Positions 1 to 8,224 of a stretch of DNA of 43,168 bases are shown in pieces (the first letter of the stretch is position 1; each line of letters begins with the position of its first letter). Source of the DNA: an uncultured bacterium. Its GTDB lineage: Bacteria; Patescibacteriota; Minisyncoccia; UBA6257; GWB1-50-10. A model generated the notes under the pieces. The model was given only the letters and a program-made list of their open reading frames with translations, searched no databases and was not told the origin of the DNA. Position numbers and translations under genes: made by a program. The stretch covers positions 64,523 to 107,690 of the forward strand of contig CAIKKG010000024.1 in NCBI GenBank assembly GCA_903827975.1, given 5' to 3'.

Positions 1-238
1 CCTGCCTCTCTTTGTCGTCTTTGTGGTCTAGTTGAATCTTTTTTATGTGTGGTTGGATTCTCTGCATGAGGGCCTGATCTTTTGCTCCTTTATAAAAGAC
101 TGGAAACAAAACAACCCTAACAAATATTGTTAGAAATATAATAGCGAAGCCCAGGTCGTGGAAGGCGATTGTGTTGTATATAAACGATAGAGCCGCTACG
201 GTCGGCAAATAAAGGTATGTATGAAATAGTGCTGACAT
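1..238 (-). CDS. yidC: Membrane protein insertase YidC/Oxa1 family, N-terminal part of the domain (partial, runs off window)
   Basis: Minus-strand translation from ATG at 238: MSALFHTYLYLPTVAALSFIYNTIAFHDLGFAIIFLTIFVRVVLFPVFYKGAKDQALMQRIQPHIKKIQLDHKDDKE; YidC-like, and located next to rnpA. Confidence 0.85.
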   Translation of the reverse strand, partial: MSALFHTYLYLPTVAALSFIYNTIAFHDLGFAIIFLTIFVRVVLFPVFYKGAKDQALMQRIQPHIKKIQLDHKDDKERQ

Positions 239-243
239 CTGGC

Positions 244-492
244 TTATTGTACTATGAATGATTTTAATTCCGCAAACGACATTTTATCGGCCCCTGGTTT
301 TGTAATTACTGTTATATCACCCGCGTCCAAAAGTGTTGTTTTTTTGATTATAGCCCTTATTCTCCTTTTTATAAGATTTCTCTGGGTGGCTTTTTTTGCA
401 ACATTCTTGCCAACAGTAATAAGAAGTGGCTTCTTTTGGAAGCCACTTGGGTTTTTCTTTATTATAACTGGTGGTCCTTGTTTTTCTGCCAC
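244..492 (-). CDS. rnpA: Ribonuclease P protein component
   Basis: 82 aa with RNLIKRRIR motif; between yidC and rpmH. Confidence 0.9.
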   Translation of the reverse strand: MAEKQGPPVIIKKNPSGFQKKPLLITVGKNVAKKATQRNLIKRRIRAIIKKTTLLDAGDITVITKPGADKMSFAELKSFIVQ

Positions 493-499
493 TTTTTGG

Positions 500-634
500 T
501 TAGAGAGCTACGCGTTTTCGTCCTTTCTGCCTTCGGCGCGCAAGAACAGCTCGGCCTCCAGGAGACCTACTTCTCTTTAAAAACCCGTGTGTATTCCTTC
601 TTTTCTTCTTTTTTGGTTGATATGTTTGGCTCAT
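500..634 (-). CDS. rpmH: 50S ribosomal protein L34
   Basis: Translation [44 protein letters not shown] (44 aa); missed by the ORF track because it is short. Confidence 0.92.
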   Translation of the reverse strand: MSQTYQPKKKKRRNTHGFLKRSRSPGGRAVLARRRQKGRKRVAL

Positions 635-867
635 ATGCTTATTTTCTTATGGCTATAATAACACATCCTTTTCTAAAATACAATTTTTTCCTTTCTTACG
701 CTGTTTTTTGTGTTGGTTTGTGTTATCAACAATTCGTGCACAATTAAAGCACAAACCAGACCTTGAATCAATATTGTAAGTTTTTGTAATAGCTTTATTA
801 TAGATGAGAAGTTTGCAATTTTATTTTCGTTTTTTAACTTTTTATTTCTTTTTCAAAAAATATATTT

Positions 868-2250
868 ATGGACCATCAAGAACTTTGGAAAACTGTGCTC
901 GGCGAAATAGAACTCCAGATTTCGCGACCAAATTTCTTAACATGGTTTAAAAACAGTCAGTTGGTAGATAAAAACGAAAAAGAGGGGATTGCTTTGGTTG
1001 GTCTACCTAATAATTTTGCAAAAGAGTGGATAAAAAATCGTTACCATAAAATAATTCTCGGTTCACTTAGAAATATTGATGGCTCTATTAAGTATGTAAA
1101 CTACGTTGTTGTTAATCACAACACCCCGGTTCAGGTTCCTAAACAATCTCGCAAACCAAAAGATGCGGAATTAACTGAGGAAAAAAATAATACTCCTATA
1201 ACTGAGTTGCGTGTTGATCCTAAAACAAATTTAAATCCAAAATATACTTTTGATACTTTTGTTGTTGGCTCATCAAACGAACTTGCTTGTGCTGCTGTTA
1301 ATGCTGTTATAGACAATGTTGGAAAAAAATATAATCCTTTGTTTATTTACGGTGGGGTAGGACTTGGGAAAACACACCTACTTCAGGCGGCTGGAAATGT
1401 TGTTATGGAGAAATACAAAGGAAAGGTAAATGTTCTTTATGTAACTTCTGAGAAGTTTGTTAATGATGTTGTTTGGGCTTTGAGGAATAAACGAGCAGAA
1501 GATATGAAGAAGAAATACAGAAACGTAGATATGCTTATTATTGATGACATCCAATTCATTGGAGGTAAGCCTGCAACAGAGCTAGAGTTTTTTTACACCT
1601 TCAACGCTTTATACGAAAACAACAAACAAATAATTCTTTCTTCAGATAGGCCTCCAGCAGCCATTCCAACACTCGAAGAGCGCCTCCGCTCTCGTTTTGA
1701 GGGTGGTATGATAGCTGATGTAGCCTATCCTGATTACGAAATGCGTTTGGCTATTCTTAAAACCAAGGCTCATTCGCATAATGTGGAGATTGATGAGAAA
1801 ACACTTGAATATATAGCAACAAAAGTTCAAAGAAACATCCGTGAAGTTGAAGGGGTTTTAAATAAGGTTCTTTTTTATGAGCAGTACAAAAATGAAAAAA
1901 TCGACCTTAAAAAACTGGACGATATTATAAACGAGACGGCTCAGTTGTCTCCTAAAAATATTACGGCTAATGAAATTATAAAAACTGTTTCCGATTTTTA
2001 TGAAATATCGCAGGTTGACCTAACAGATAGAGGGAGAAAACAAGAAGTTGTTGAACCAAGGCAGGTAGCAATGTTCCTTTTAAGAGAAATATTAAAACTT
2101 TCTTACCCAAATATCGGAGAGAAGATGGGGAAGAGAGATCACACAACTGTTATCCACGCCTATGAAAAGATTTCTAAAGAGATAACTACCAATTCTGCAC
2201 TAAATCAAAAAATACTGTTAATAAAAGAAAGGTTGTTTAAGAATGTATAA
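868..2250 (+). CDS. dnaA: Chromosomal replication initiator DnaA
   Basis: Walker A GGVGLGKTHL, Walker B LLIIDDIQF, C-terminal MGKRDHTTVIHAYEKI. Confidence 0.98.
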   Translation: MDHQELWKTVLGEIELQISRPNFLTWFKNSQLVDKNEKEGIALVGLPNNFAKEWIKNRYHKIILGSLRNIDGSIKYVNYVVVNHNTPVQVPKQSRKPKDAELTEEKNNTPITELRVDPKTNLNPKYTFDTFVVGSSNELACAAVNAVIDNVGKKYNPLFIYGGVGLGKTHLLQAAGNVVMEKYKGKVNVLYVTSEKFVNDVVWALRNKRAEDMKKKYRNVDMLIIDDIQFIGGKPATELEFFYTFNALYENNKQIILSSDRPPAAIPTLEERLRSRFEGGMIADVAYPDYEMRLAILKTKAHSHNVEIDEKTLEYIATKVQRNIREVEGVLNKVLFYEQYKNEKIDLKKLDDIINETAQLSPKNITANEIIKTVSDFYEISQVDLTDRGRKQEVVEPRQVAMFLLREILKLSYPNIGEKMGKRDHTTVIHAYEKISKEITTNSALNQKILLIKERLFKNV

Positions 2251-2441
2251 GGTCTTTATAAGTAGTGAATAAGAGTGGGAATAAGTGTGGTGAATATCAG
2301 CAAAATAGGAATTTACGAAATATTCATCAACAGCTATTTCTTTTCCATCCACAGGATTAGAAAAAAGAAACTTAGAACTGGTTTAGAAAAACAACAATAT
2401 CCACATATTCACAACACCTACTACTACTACTATCTTTATAT
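2251..2441 (+). promoter_or_regulatory. oriC: Probable oriC: DnaA-box cluster plus DnaA-trio array in dnaA-dnaN intergenic region
   Basis: Near-consensus DnaA boxes ATATCCACA (2397-2405) and ATATTCACA (2405-2413), weaker boxes near 2264 and 2346, then five consecutive CTA trios (2418-2432) and an AT-rich run. Confidence 0.8.
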
Positions 2442-3548
2442 ATGAAATTAATAATACTAAAGAGTAATATCATCGAGGGACTAAATGCTGTTGAAAGAGC
2501 TATTAGTTCTGTAGCAAATCTTCCGATATTAAAAAATCTTCTTATTAAAACGGAAAACGGGCGTATTTTATTTACATGTACAAATCTCGAGATCGCTATT
2601 ACTCAAGTTGTTCCAGGGAAAATTATTGAGGACGGTGAGATTACAGTTCCTGTTTCTGTTTTTGCTCCCGTAGCTAAAAACCTGAATGCTGAGCGTATAT
2701 CTCTCGAGGTTAAAGAAAAACAGATTCTTGTAACAACTGATAATTATGAAGCTTCTATTCAAGCTCAAAGCGCTAAAGATTTTCCTATAATTCCTGGAAT
2801 CAACGAGAAAGAAAATGTAATTAAAATGTCGGCTAGTCGTTTTTTGGAAGCGCTACAAAATGTTTTTGTAGCGACACAGTATTCCGAAATACGACCGGAA
2901 ATAAGCGGTGTATTCTTTAGGGTTTTTGATAACGAGATTATTCTAGCCGCAACAGATAGTTTCCGTTTAGCTGAAAGAATTATGAAGGTTGAAAATCTCA
3001 GTATTCAAGATGATATTTCAATGATTATTCCTTACAAAACGGCAGAAGAGTTAACAAGATTTCTATCAGGAGAGGTAGCCGACGTAGAGATTTTTATCGA
3101 GCAAAACCAGGTTTTATTTAAAACAAGTTCAAAACAATTAATATCTAGACTTGTTGACGGATCATTCCCGGAGTATAAAGCTATAATTCCTAAGCAAATT
3201 CAGAACGAAGCGACAGTTAATAAAAACGAGTTTGTTAACGCAATTAAGTTAGCCAGTTCTTTCTCAGGAAAAGGAAACAGCGTTACTATTTCAATAAACG
3301 AAAACAAAAAGTTTCTTGAACTATCTTCTTCAGACTCATCACTAGGAGAGAACCACTACAAAATACCGATAAAATTTAAAGGAGAAGCTTTCACGATCGT
3401 TTTTAACTGGAGGTATCTTTTAGAAGGAACAAAAATATATTCAACAGAAGAAATTATTTTAGGTGTTAACTCGCCAGACAGACCAGCCGTTTTAAAAAGC
3501 ACAAATGAAACAGGAATTGTTTATGTGGTCATGCCTATAAAAAGCTAG
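2442..3548 (+). CDS. dnaN: DNA polymerase III beta subunit (sliding clamp)
   Basis: 368 aa DnaN-like, C-terminal VMPIKS; follows dnaA. Confidence 0.96.
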   Translation: MKLIILKSNIIEGLNAVERAISSVANLPILKNLLIKTENGRILFTCTNLEIAITQVVPGKIIEDGEITVPVSVFAPVAKNLNAERISLEVKEKQILVTTDNYEASIQAQSAKDFPIIPGINEKENVIKMSASRFLEALQNVFVATQYSEIRPEISGVFFRVFDNEIILAATDSFRLAERIMKVENLSIQDDISMIIPYKTAEELTRFLSGEVADVEIFIEQNQVLFKTSSKQLISRLVDGSFPEYKAIIPKQIQNEATVNKNEFVNAIKLASSFSGKGNSVTISINENKKFLELSSSDSSLGENHYKIPIKFKGEAFTIVFNWRYLLEGTKIYSTEEIILGVNSPDRPAVLKSTNETGIVYVVMPIKS

Positions 3549-3562
3549 TAGTAACAAAAAAA

Positions 3563-3582
3563 CCCCGCTGTGCGGGGTTTTT
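3563..3582. terminator. Bidirectional intrinsic terminator between convergent dnaN and PBP genes
   Basis: CCCCGC-TGT-GCGGGG flanked by A-run and T-run. Confidence 0.85.
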
Positions 3583-3589
3583 ATCTTTA

Positions 3590-6055
3590 TTAGTGGTAAA
3601 CAGTCACCTTATCAGAAGACGTTAAACCACTGGCAGTTTTAACTTTAATCTCTATTAAGTTTTGAGGACTGAGAGGTATATTAATTTCATACTGATATAA
3701 ATATGTCTGCCCGTTTATATCCTCAGCTCCAACCAAAAGGTTATTGAAATAAAATTCAACTCTTTTTAAGGAATCGTTTGCGGCTTTTAAAGAGGCGGTT
3801 ATTTTTAATGGCGTATTAGAGAATACTGCATTTTTTGGTTCTATAATCGAGACAGAGACGGAAGCACCAACAGAAGGAGATTGAGTAATAATCGGCGTGT
3901 TAGTTGTATAAGATCCCAAACCATTAGGATTTTCTTTTAACCAATTATTAACCCCAGTTTCCCAGTTAGAAAACTGCGAGTCACTTGCTGGATCATCAGG
4001 CATTCCACCTAATGGATTAGATTTATCAACATAATAAAGAATAGAGTGAGACTGAGGAGATGGAACCCCGTTTATAACAGGTGAGTATACTGCATCACTG
4101 TTTAACATAGGTTTTGTTGGTAGAGAATATGGTTCGGGTTTCTCGAATAATTCAACAGGAAATTTTGGTAAGGCTTCTGTCATGAAAGCACTCCATATTG
4201 GAATAGCGGCCAAAACACTACCACCTTTATTGGATAAAGGTTTATTGTTATTGTTTCCAGCCCAAACACCAACCACTAAGTTCGGTGTGTACCCAAATGC
4301 CCACGCATCTCTATAATCCTGAGTTGTTCCTGTTTTAATAGCTACATCATGTCCCGGGAATATTGTTAAAGGAAGACTTGCATGTAACATAGGCGCGCGT
4401 AAATCAGAATCAGAAAGAATCTGGTTTATTAGTTTAGGATATTGTGAATCAATAACACTATCCGCTTTGTCTGTAAAATCTTCTAAGACAGCGCCTTTAC
4501 TATCCTCAACTTTTAATACAAGTTGTTGCTCATGAACCGTTCCGTTTTGAGATAAGACAGAATAAGCCTTAACAAGGTCTATTAATTTTATCTCACCACC
4601 ACCAAGAGTAAGAGATAAACCATAGCGCCATTTTTCTTTTAAAGTTGATATACCAAAAGAGCTAAGATTTTTTAAAACAGGGTCTAGTCCAACAAGATAT
4701 AATGTTTTTACCGCTGGCACGTTTAGTGACTGAGCAAGTGCTTGCTCCATACGAACCGGACCCCTAAAAAGACCGTCAAAATTACCTGGTTTGTAGCTTG
4801 TCTCTGGGTCATTTCTCGTATCAAATTCTGTTTCTGCATCAAACAAAAGAGTTTTGGGTGAGTATCCTTTTTGGAATGCTGTTAAATAAACAAAAGGTTT
4901 TAAGGAAGACCCTGGTTGCCTAAGTCCTTGTGTTGCTACATTAAAATTTCCTTCGAATAAACAATCAACCGTTGGTGTGCACCCGGCTGGCTCCGGGTCT
5001 CCAAAGTAATCCTTAGACCCAACCATTGCTAAAATCTGGCCCGTTTTAGGGTCTTCAGCTATCATCGCGGCGTTTCTACCGTTATACAAATCCGTGTTCC
5101 TTTTAACACCCTCTTCAACAGCTTTTTCTGCAGCGGTTTGCAGTTCGGTATCAAGTGTTGTTATAACTTTTAATCCACCGCTTGTTGCGGCCAACTCACC
5201 ATACTTATTAACTAAATATTCTTTAACAGCCAAAGAGAAGTGAGGCGCGGAAATAGAGCCAATAGAGGTTGGAGCAAAATCAATTTTTTCTTTTTTAGCA
5301 GAATCACCAACACCTTTATTTATAAACCCAAGAGCGATCATTCTATCTAGAACATAATCGCTGCGCTCATATAATTCTTTTGTATGGGAGCCCCAAGGGG
5401 AGTAATATGTTGGCGCTTTCAACATGCTAGCTAATATTGTTGATTCTCTTAAGGATAGGGATTTAACAGGTTTTTTAAAATAAATCTGACTTGCCGCCTC
5501 AACACCATATGCATTTGATCCAAAAGGAATCTGATTAAGGTAAAAACCAAAAATATCTTTTTTTGAATATTTCGATTCCAGTTCTATTGCAAGAATAAGC
5601 TCCTTTATTTTTCTTGTTAGTGTGCGCTCCGGAGTAAGAAGTGTGTTTTTTACTAACTGCTGAGATATAGTTGATCCACCCTGAGAAGTAGAACCACTTT
5701 TTAAATTAACAAGAAAAGCGCGTAAAATTCCTCGCCAATCAAAAGCCGGCTCATTATAAAAATTAGAATCCTCTGCTGCAAGAACCGCGTTTTTTAAAGT
5801 TTCTGGTATATCGTCAAATAAAACTATTGTTCTTTTTTCAGCCCCGTGTATCTCATAAATTAAGGTCTGGCCTGTTCTGTCGTAAAGTTTTGTTGACTGA
5901 CTAACCTCGCGATTCCCAAACTGATCCGGAGCTGGTAACTCACGCAACGTCACAACAACAAAAACAGCCCCAACAGCCAAAACACTAAGCAAGAAGCCCA
6001 AAACAACAACGAGTGAGAGCGACAAAAAACGTTTTTTCTTTTTAGTAATTTTCAT
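3590..6055 (-). CDS. Class A penicillin-binding protein (PBP1A-like glycosyltransferase/transpeptidase) with C-terminal Ig-like extension
   Basis: N-terminal TM; AAEDSNFYNEPAFDWRGILRA and GGSTISQQLVKN glycosyltransferase motifs; transpeptidase SSLK and KTGT motifs. Confidence 0.93.
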   Translation of the reverse strand: MKITKKKKRFLSLSLVVVLGFLLSVLAVGAVFVVVTLRELPAPDQFGNREVSQSTKLYDRTGQTLIYEIHGAEKRTIVLFDDIPETLKNAVLAAEDSNFYNEPAFDWRGILRAFLVNLKSGSTSQGGSTISQQLVKNTLLTPERTLTRKIKELILAIELESKYSKKDIFGFYLNQIPFGSNAYGVEAASQIYFKKPVKSLSLRESTILASMLKAPTYYSPWGSHTKELYERSDYVLDRMIALGFINKGVGDSAKKEKIDFAPTSIGSISAPHFSLAVKEYLVNKYGELAATSGGLKVITTLDTELQTAAEKAVEEGVKRNTDLYNGRNAAMIAEDPKTGQILAMVGSKDYFGDPEPAGCTPTVDCLFEGNFNVATQGLRQPGSSLKPFVYLTAFQKGYSPKTLLFDAETEFDTRNDPETSYKPGNFDGLFRGPVRMEQALAQSLNVPAVKTLYLVGLDPVLKNLSSFGISTLKEKWRYGLSLTLGGGEIKLIDLVKAYSVLSQNGTVHEQQLVLKVEDSKGAVLEDFTDKADSVIDSQYPKLINQILSDSDLRAPMLHASLPLTIFPGHDVAIKTGTTQDYRDAWAFGYTPNLVVGVWAGNNNNKPLSNKGGSVLAAIPIWSAFMTEALPKFPVELFEKPEPYSLPTKPMLNSDAVYSPVINGVPSPQSHSILYYVDKSNPLGGMPDDPASDSQFSNWETGVNNWLKENPNGLGSYTTNTPIITQSPSVGASVSVSIIEPKNAVFSNTPLKITASLKAANDSLKRVEFYFNNLLVGAEDINGQTYLYQYEINIPLSPQNLIEIKVKTASGLTSSDKVTVYH

Positions 6056-6090
6056 ATGTGCCTATCTCTTATGTTAGCAAATGACAAAGA

Positions 6091-6125
6091 AAAATCCCTT
6101 TGTTTTTCGGCAAAGGGATTTTTTC
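6091..6125 (+). terminator. Hairpin with T-run
   Basis: AAAATCCCTTTG-TTTTTCGG-CAAAGGGATTTTT; symmetric A/T flanks, so orientation is uncertain. Confidence 0.6.
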
Positions 6126-6134
6126 TTTTGTTTT

Positions 6135-6398
6135 TTAAAACTCTTCTGCACTACTCTCTTCTTCCTCGCCCGGTATTATTGGGGCGCTCTCCTCTCCTTC
6201 TCCCTCCAGTGGTAGTGTTTGGTCAAAAAGCGCTTCACCAAGGCTATTGGCCAAATCCTCATCTCCACTTGTAAATATTCCGTCGTCTTTCAATGATTGC
6301 ATGCTAGTAAAACGTTTGTTTTTCTCGACCGTTTTATTTACAGCTATATTTTTTACAGCTGAATGGCAGAAGTATACCTTTAAAGATTTTTGTGTCAA
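6135..6398 (-). CDS. Small acidic hypothetical protein
   Basis: 87-aa ORF with Glu-rich C-terminus (GEGEESAPIIPGEEEESSAEEF); start codon uncertain. Confidence 0.4.
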   Translation of the reverse strand: MTQKSLKVYFCHSAVKNIAVNKTVEKNKRFTSMQSLKDDGIFTSGDEDLANSLGEALFDQTLPLEGEGEESAPIIPGEEEESSAEEF

Positions 6399-6404
6399 GA
6401 AGGA

Positions 6405-6878
6405 CTAGACAACCCTCTTATTTATAGAAGAGATGGCTATTGCTAAAGCATCCGTCTCATCATCTAAAAGACCCACTGTTTTTATTTTCAATATAATAGA
6501 GACCATTTTAGCAACCGCTGATTTTGAAGATGTTCCACTGCCAGTAACAGCAATTTTAACTTCGTTTGGTGTTGGCTCAAAAAGAATAATACCCGCACTA
6601 GTTATTTTTTCAATAATAACACCACGAGCCTCAGCGACAGAAAGTGCTGTTTTTTTGTTTTTTGCAAAAAATAATCTTTCCACACCAACCTTCTCTGGTT
6701 TGACTAATTTAAGTAGTTTTTCTAACTCCAAACTTATTGAGCGCAATCTAAGTGCGCTGCTTTCTGTTTTTGTTATTTTTAAAACACCACTTGTTATGTA
6801 CTCAACAGAAGTGCTAGACGCATTAACAACCCCATATCCTATTCGAGTTGTGCCAGGGTCTATTCCTAAGACAATCAT
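6405..6878 (-). CDS. ruvC: Crossover junction endodeoxyribonuclease RuvC
   Basis: MIVLGIDPGTTRIGYGVV start, VERLFFAKNKKTALSVAEARG core. Confidence 0.93.
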   Translation of the reverse strand: MIVLGIDPGTTRIGYGVVNASSTSVEYITSGVLKITKTESSALRLRSISLELEKLLKLVKPEKVGVERLFFAKNKKTALSVAEARGVIIEKITSAGIILFEPTPNEVKIAVTGSGTSSKSAVAKMVSIILKIKTVGLLDDETDALAIAISSINKRVV

Positions 6879-6882
6879 AGTT

Positions 6883-8223
6883 TTAAAAAGATCCTATAAC
6901 TGTCTCACTTTTCGGAATAAGAGATTTATCAAGTGGTAATGTAAACCAAAAAGTTGAACCTCTATCTAACTCTGATTCCACATTTAAAACACCACCATGG
7001 CGAATAACAATGTTTTTTGCTATATAAAGCCCAAGACCACTACCATTCGGTTCTGTTTGAGCAGCATTAGATCCACGATATAGTTTTTGAAAAAGGTTTT
7101 TCATATCTTCTTTCGAGATTCCAATTCCGGTATCAGAGACAGAGACGCGCACAAAACGACCATCTGGTTCCTTGTTTATTGTAATTGTTACTCTACCATT
7201 CTTAGAATTATAACGAACAGCATTATCAATAAGATTAAAAACAACAGAGCTTAATTTATCTTGGTCTATTAACACATCGTCTATTGTGGTCTGTGGGGGA
7301 ATGAAGTCAATTGTTATGTTGTATTGAGCCGCCAAAATTTTCATTTCTTTTGCGATGTTTGAAACAAAATCAATAAGATTTGTTTGTTTAAAGGAGAATC
7401 CAAACTTACCATCCTCAATTTTAGAAACATCCAAAAGGTCGTTTGTTATTTTTAAAGAGCGCTCAGAAACAACCAAAGCCTCTTTCGCTATATCATGAAC
7501 CTCTTTGTTGTTTTCTGAGAATTTAACAATACTTTCCATTGCCCAATGAAGCGCTGTAAGCGGTGTTCTTAATTGATGAGCTGCAACACCAATAAAATCA
7601 GTTTTTGAACGAAGGAGATTTTTCTCTCTCGTCATGTTGTGAATAATCTTTATAAATCCAGTTGGCTTCCTATCCTCGTTTATAACTTGGTGTAATGTTA
7701 CACGAAGTTCAAGTGTTGGATTCTCAAAAGACAAATCTATTACTTGTGGCCAACTATCAGATTCAGATAATTGTGTCATTGACGGGGCAAGTGATGGAAA
7801 TAGTGTTTGAACAAAAATTCTATAACGAGAAACCTTAGTCATGCCAGGATTAAACTGTTTACCAACAACCTCCTCCGAAGAAACCCCAAACAATTTTTCA
7901 GAGGCAGTGTTTATTGTGAGAACGGTAAAATTTGGATCATACACAATTACGCCATCTTCCAACGAAGAAATAATTAAATCACGTTCCTCGGTTTTAAATT
8001 TTTCCTCGGCGCTTAAACGAGAAAGATTAACAAATTTACCAAAAAGATTTATGACAATTAAGCAGTACAAAAGAATTAAGAACAAACCAAAATAAAAATT
8101 GTATTGAGAAGATACAAACGTAAAAAGAGCAGCAAGAATCAAAAGAACAAAATATAAAGAAATCATTTCTTTATTTCTATAAACACGCAAAAAAGTTTTT
8201 ATTAATGATTTTTCTGGTCCCAT
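6883..8223 (-). CDS. PAS-domain membrane sensor histidine kinase
   Basis: TM segments, PAS region, H-box VAAHQLRTPLTALHWAMES, ATP-binding motifs DTGIGI and GSGLGLYIAKNIV. Confidence 0.93.
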   Translation of the reverse strand: MGPEKSLIKTFLRVYRNKEMISLYFVLLILAALFTFVSSQYNFYFGLFLILLYCLIVINLFGKFVNLSRLSAEEKFKTEERDLIISSLEDGVIVYDPNFTVLTINTASEKLFGVSSEEVVGKQFNPGMTKVSRYRIFVQTLFPSLAPSMTQLSESDSWPQVIDLSFENPTLELRVTLHQVINEDRKPTGFIKIIHNMTREKNLLRSKTDFIGVAAHQLRTPLTALHWAMESIVKFSENNKEVHDIAKEALVVSERSLKITNDLLDVSKIEDGKFGFSFKQTNLIDFVSNIAKEMKILAAQYNITIDFIPPQTTIDDVLIDQDKLSSVVFNLIDNAVRYNSKNGRVTITINKEPDGRFVRVSVSDTGIGISKEDMKNLFQKLYRGSNAAQTEPNGSGLGLYIAKNIVIRHGGVLNVESELDRGSTFWFTLPLDKSLIPKSETVIGSF

Positions 8224-8224
8224 A

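Noticed and set aside
254-747. Plus-strand ORFs of 108 and 103 aa
   Set aside because: Antisense to rnpA/rpmH on the minus strand; no homology-like features.
634-867. AT-rich rpmH-dnaA spacer as the main origin
   Set aside because: Only one DnaA-box-like site (TTATCAACA, near 723) and no trio; the dnaA-dnaN spacer is much stronger.
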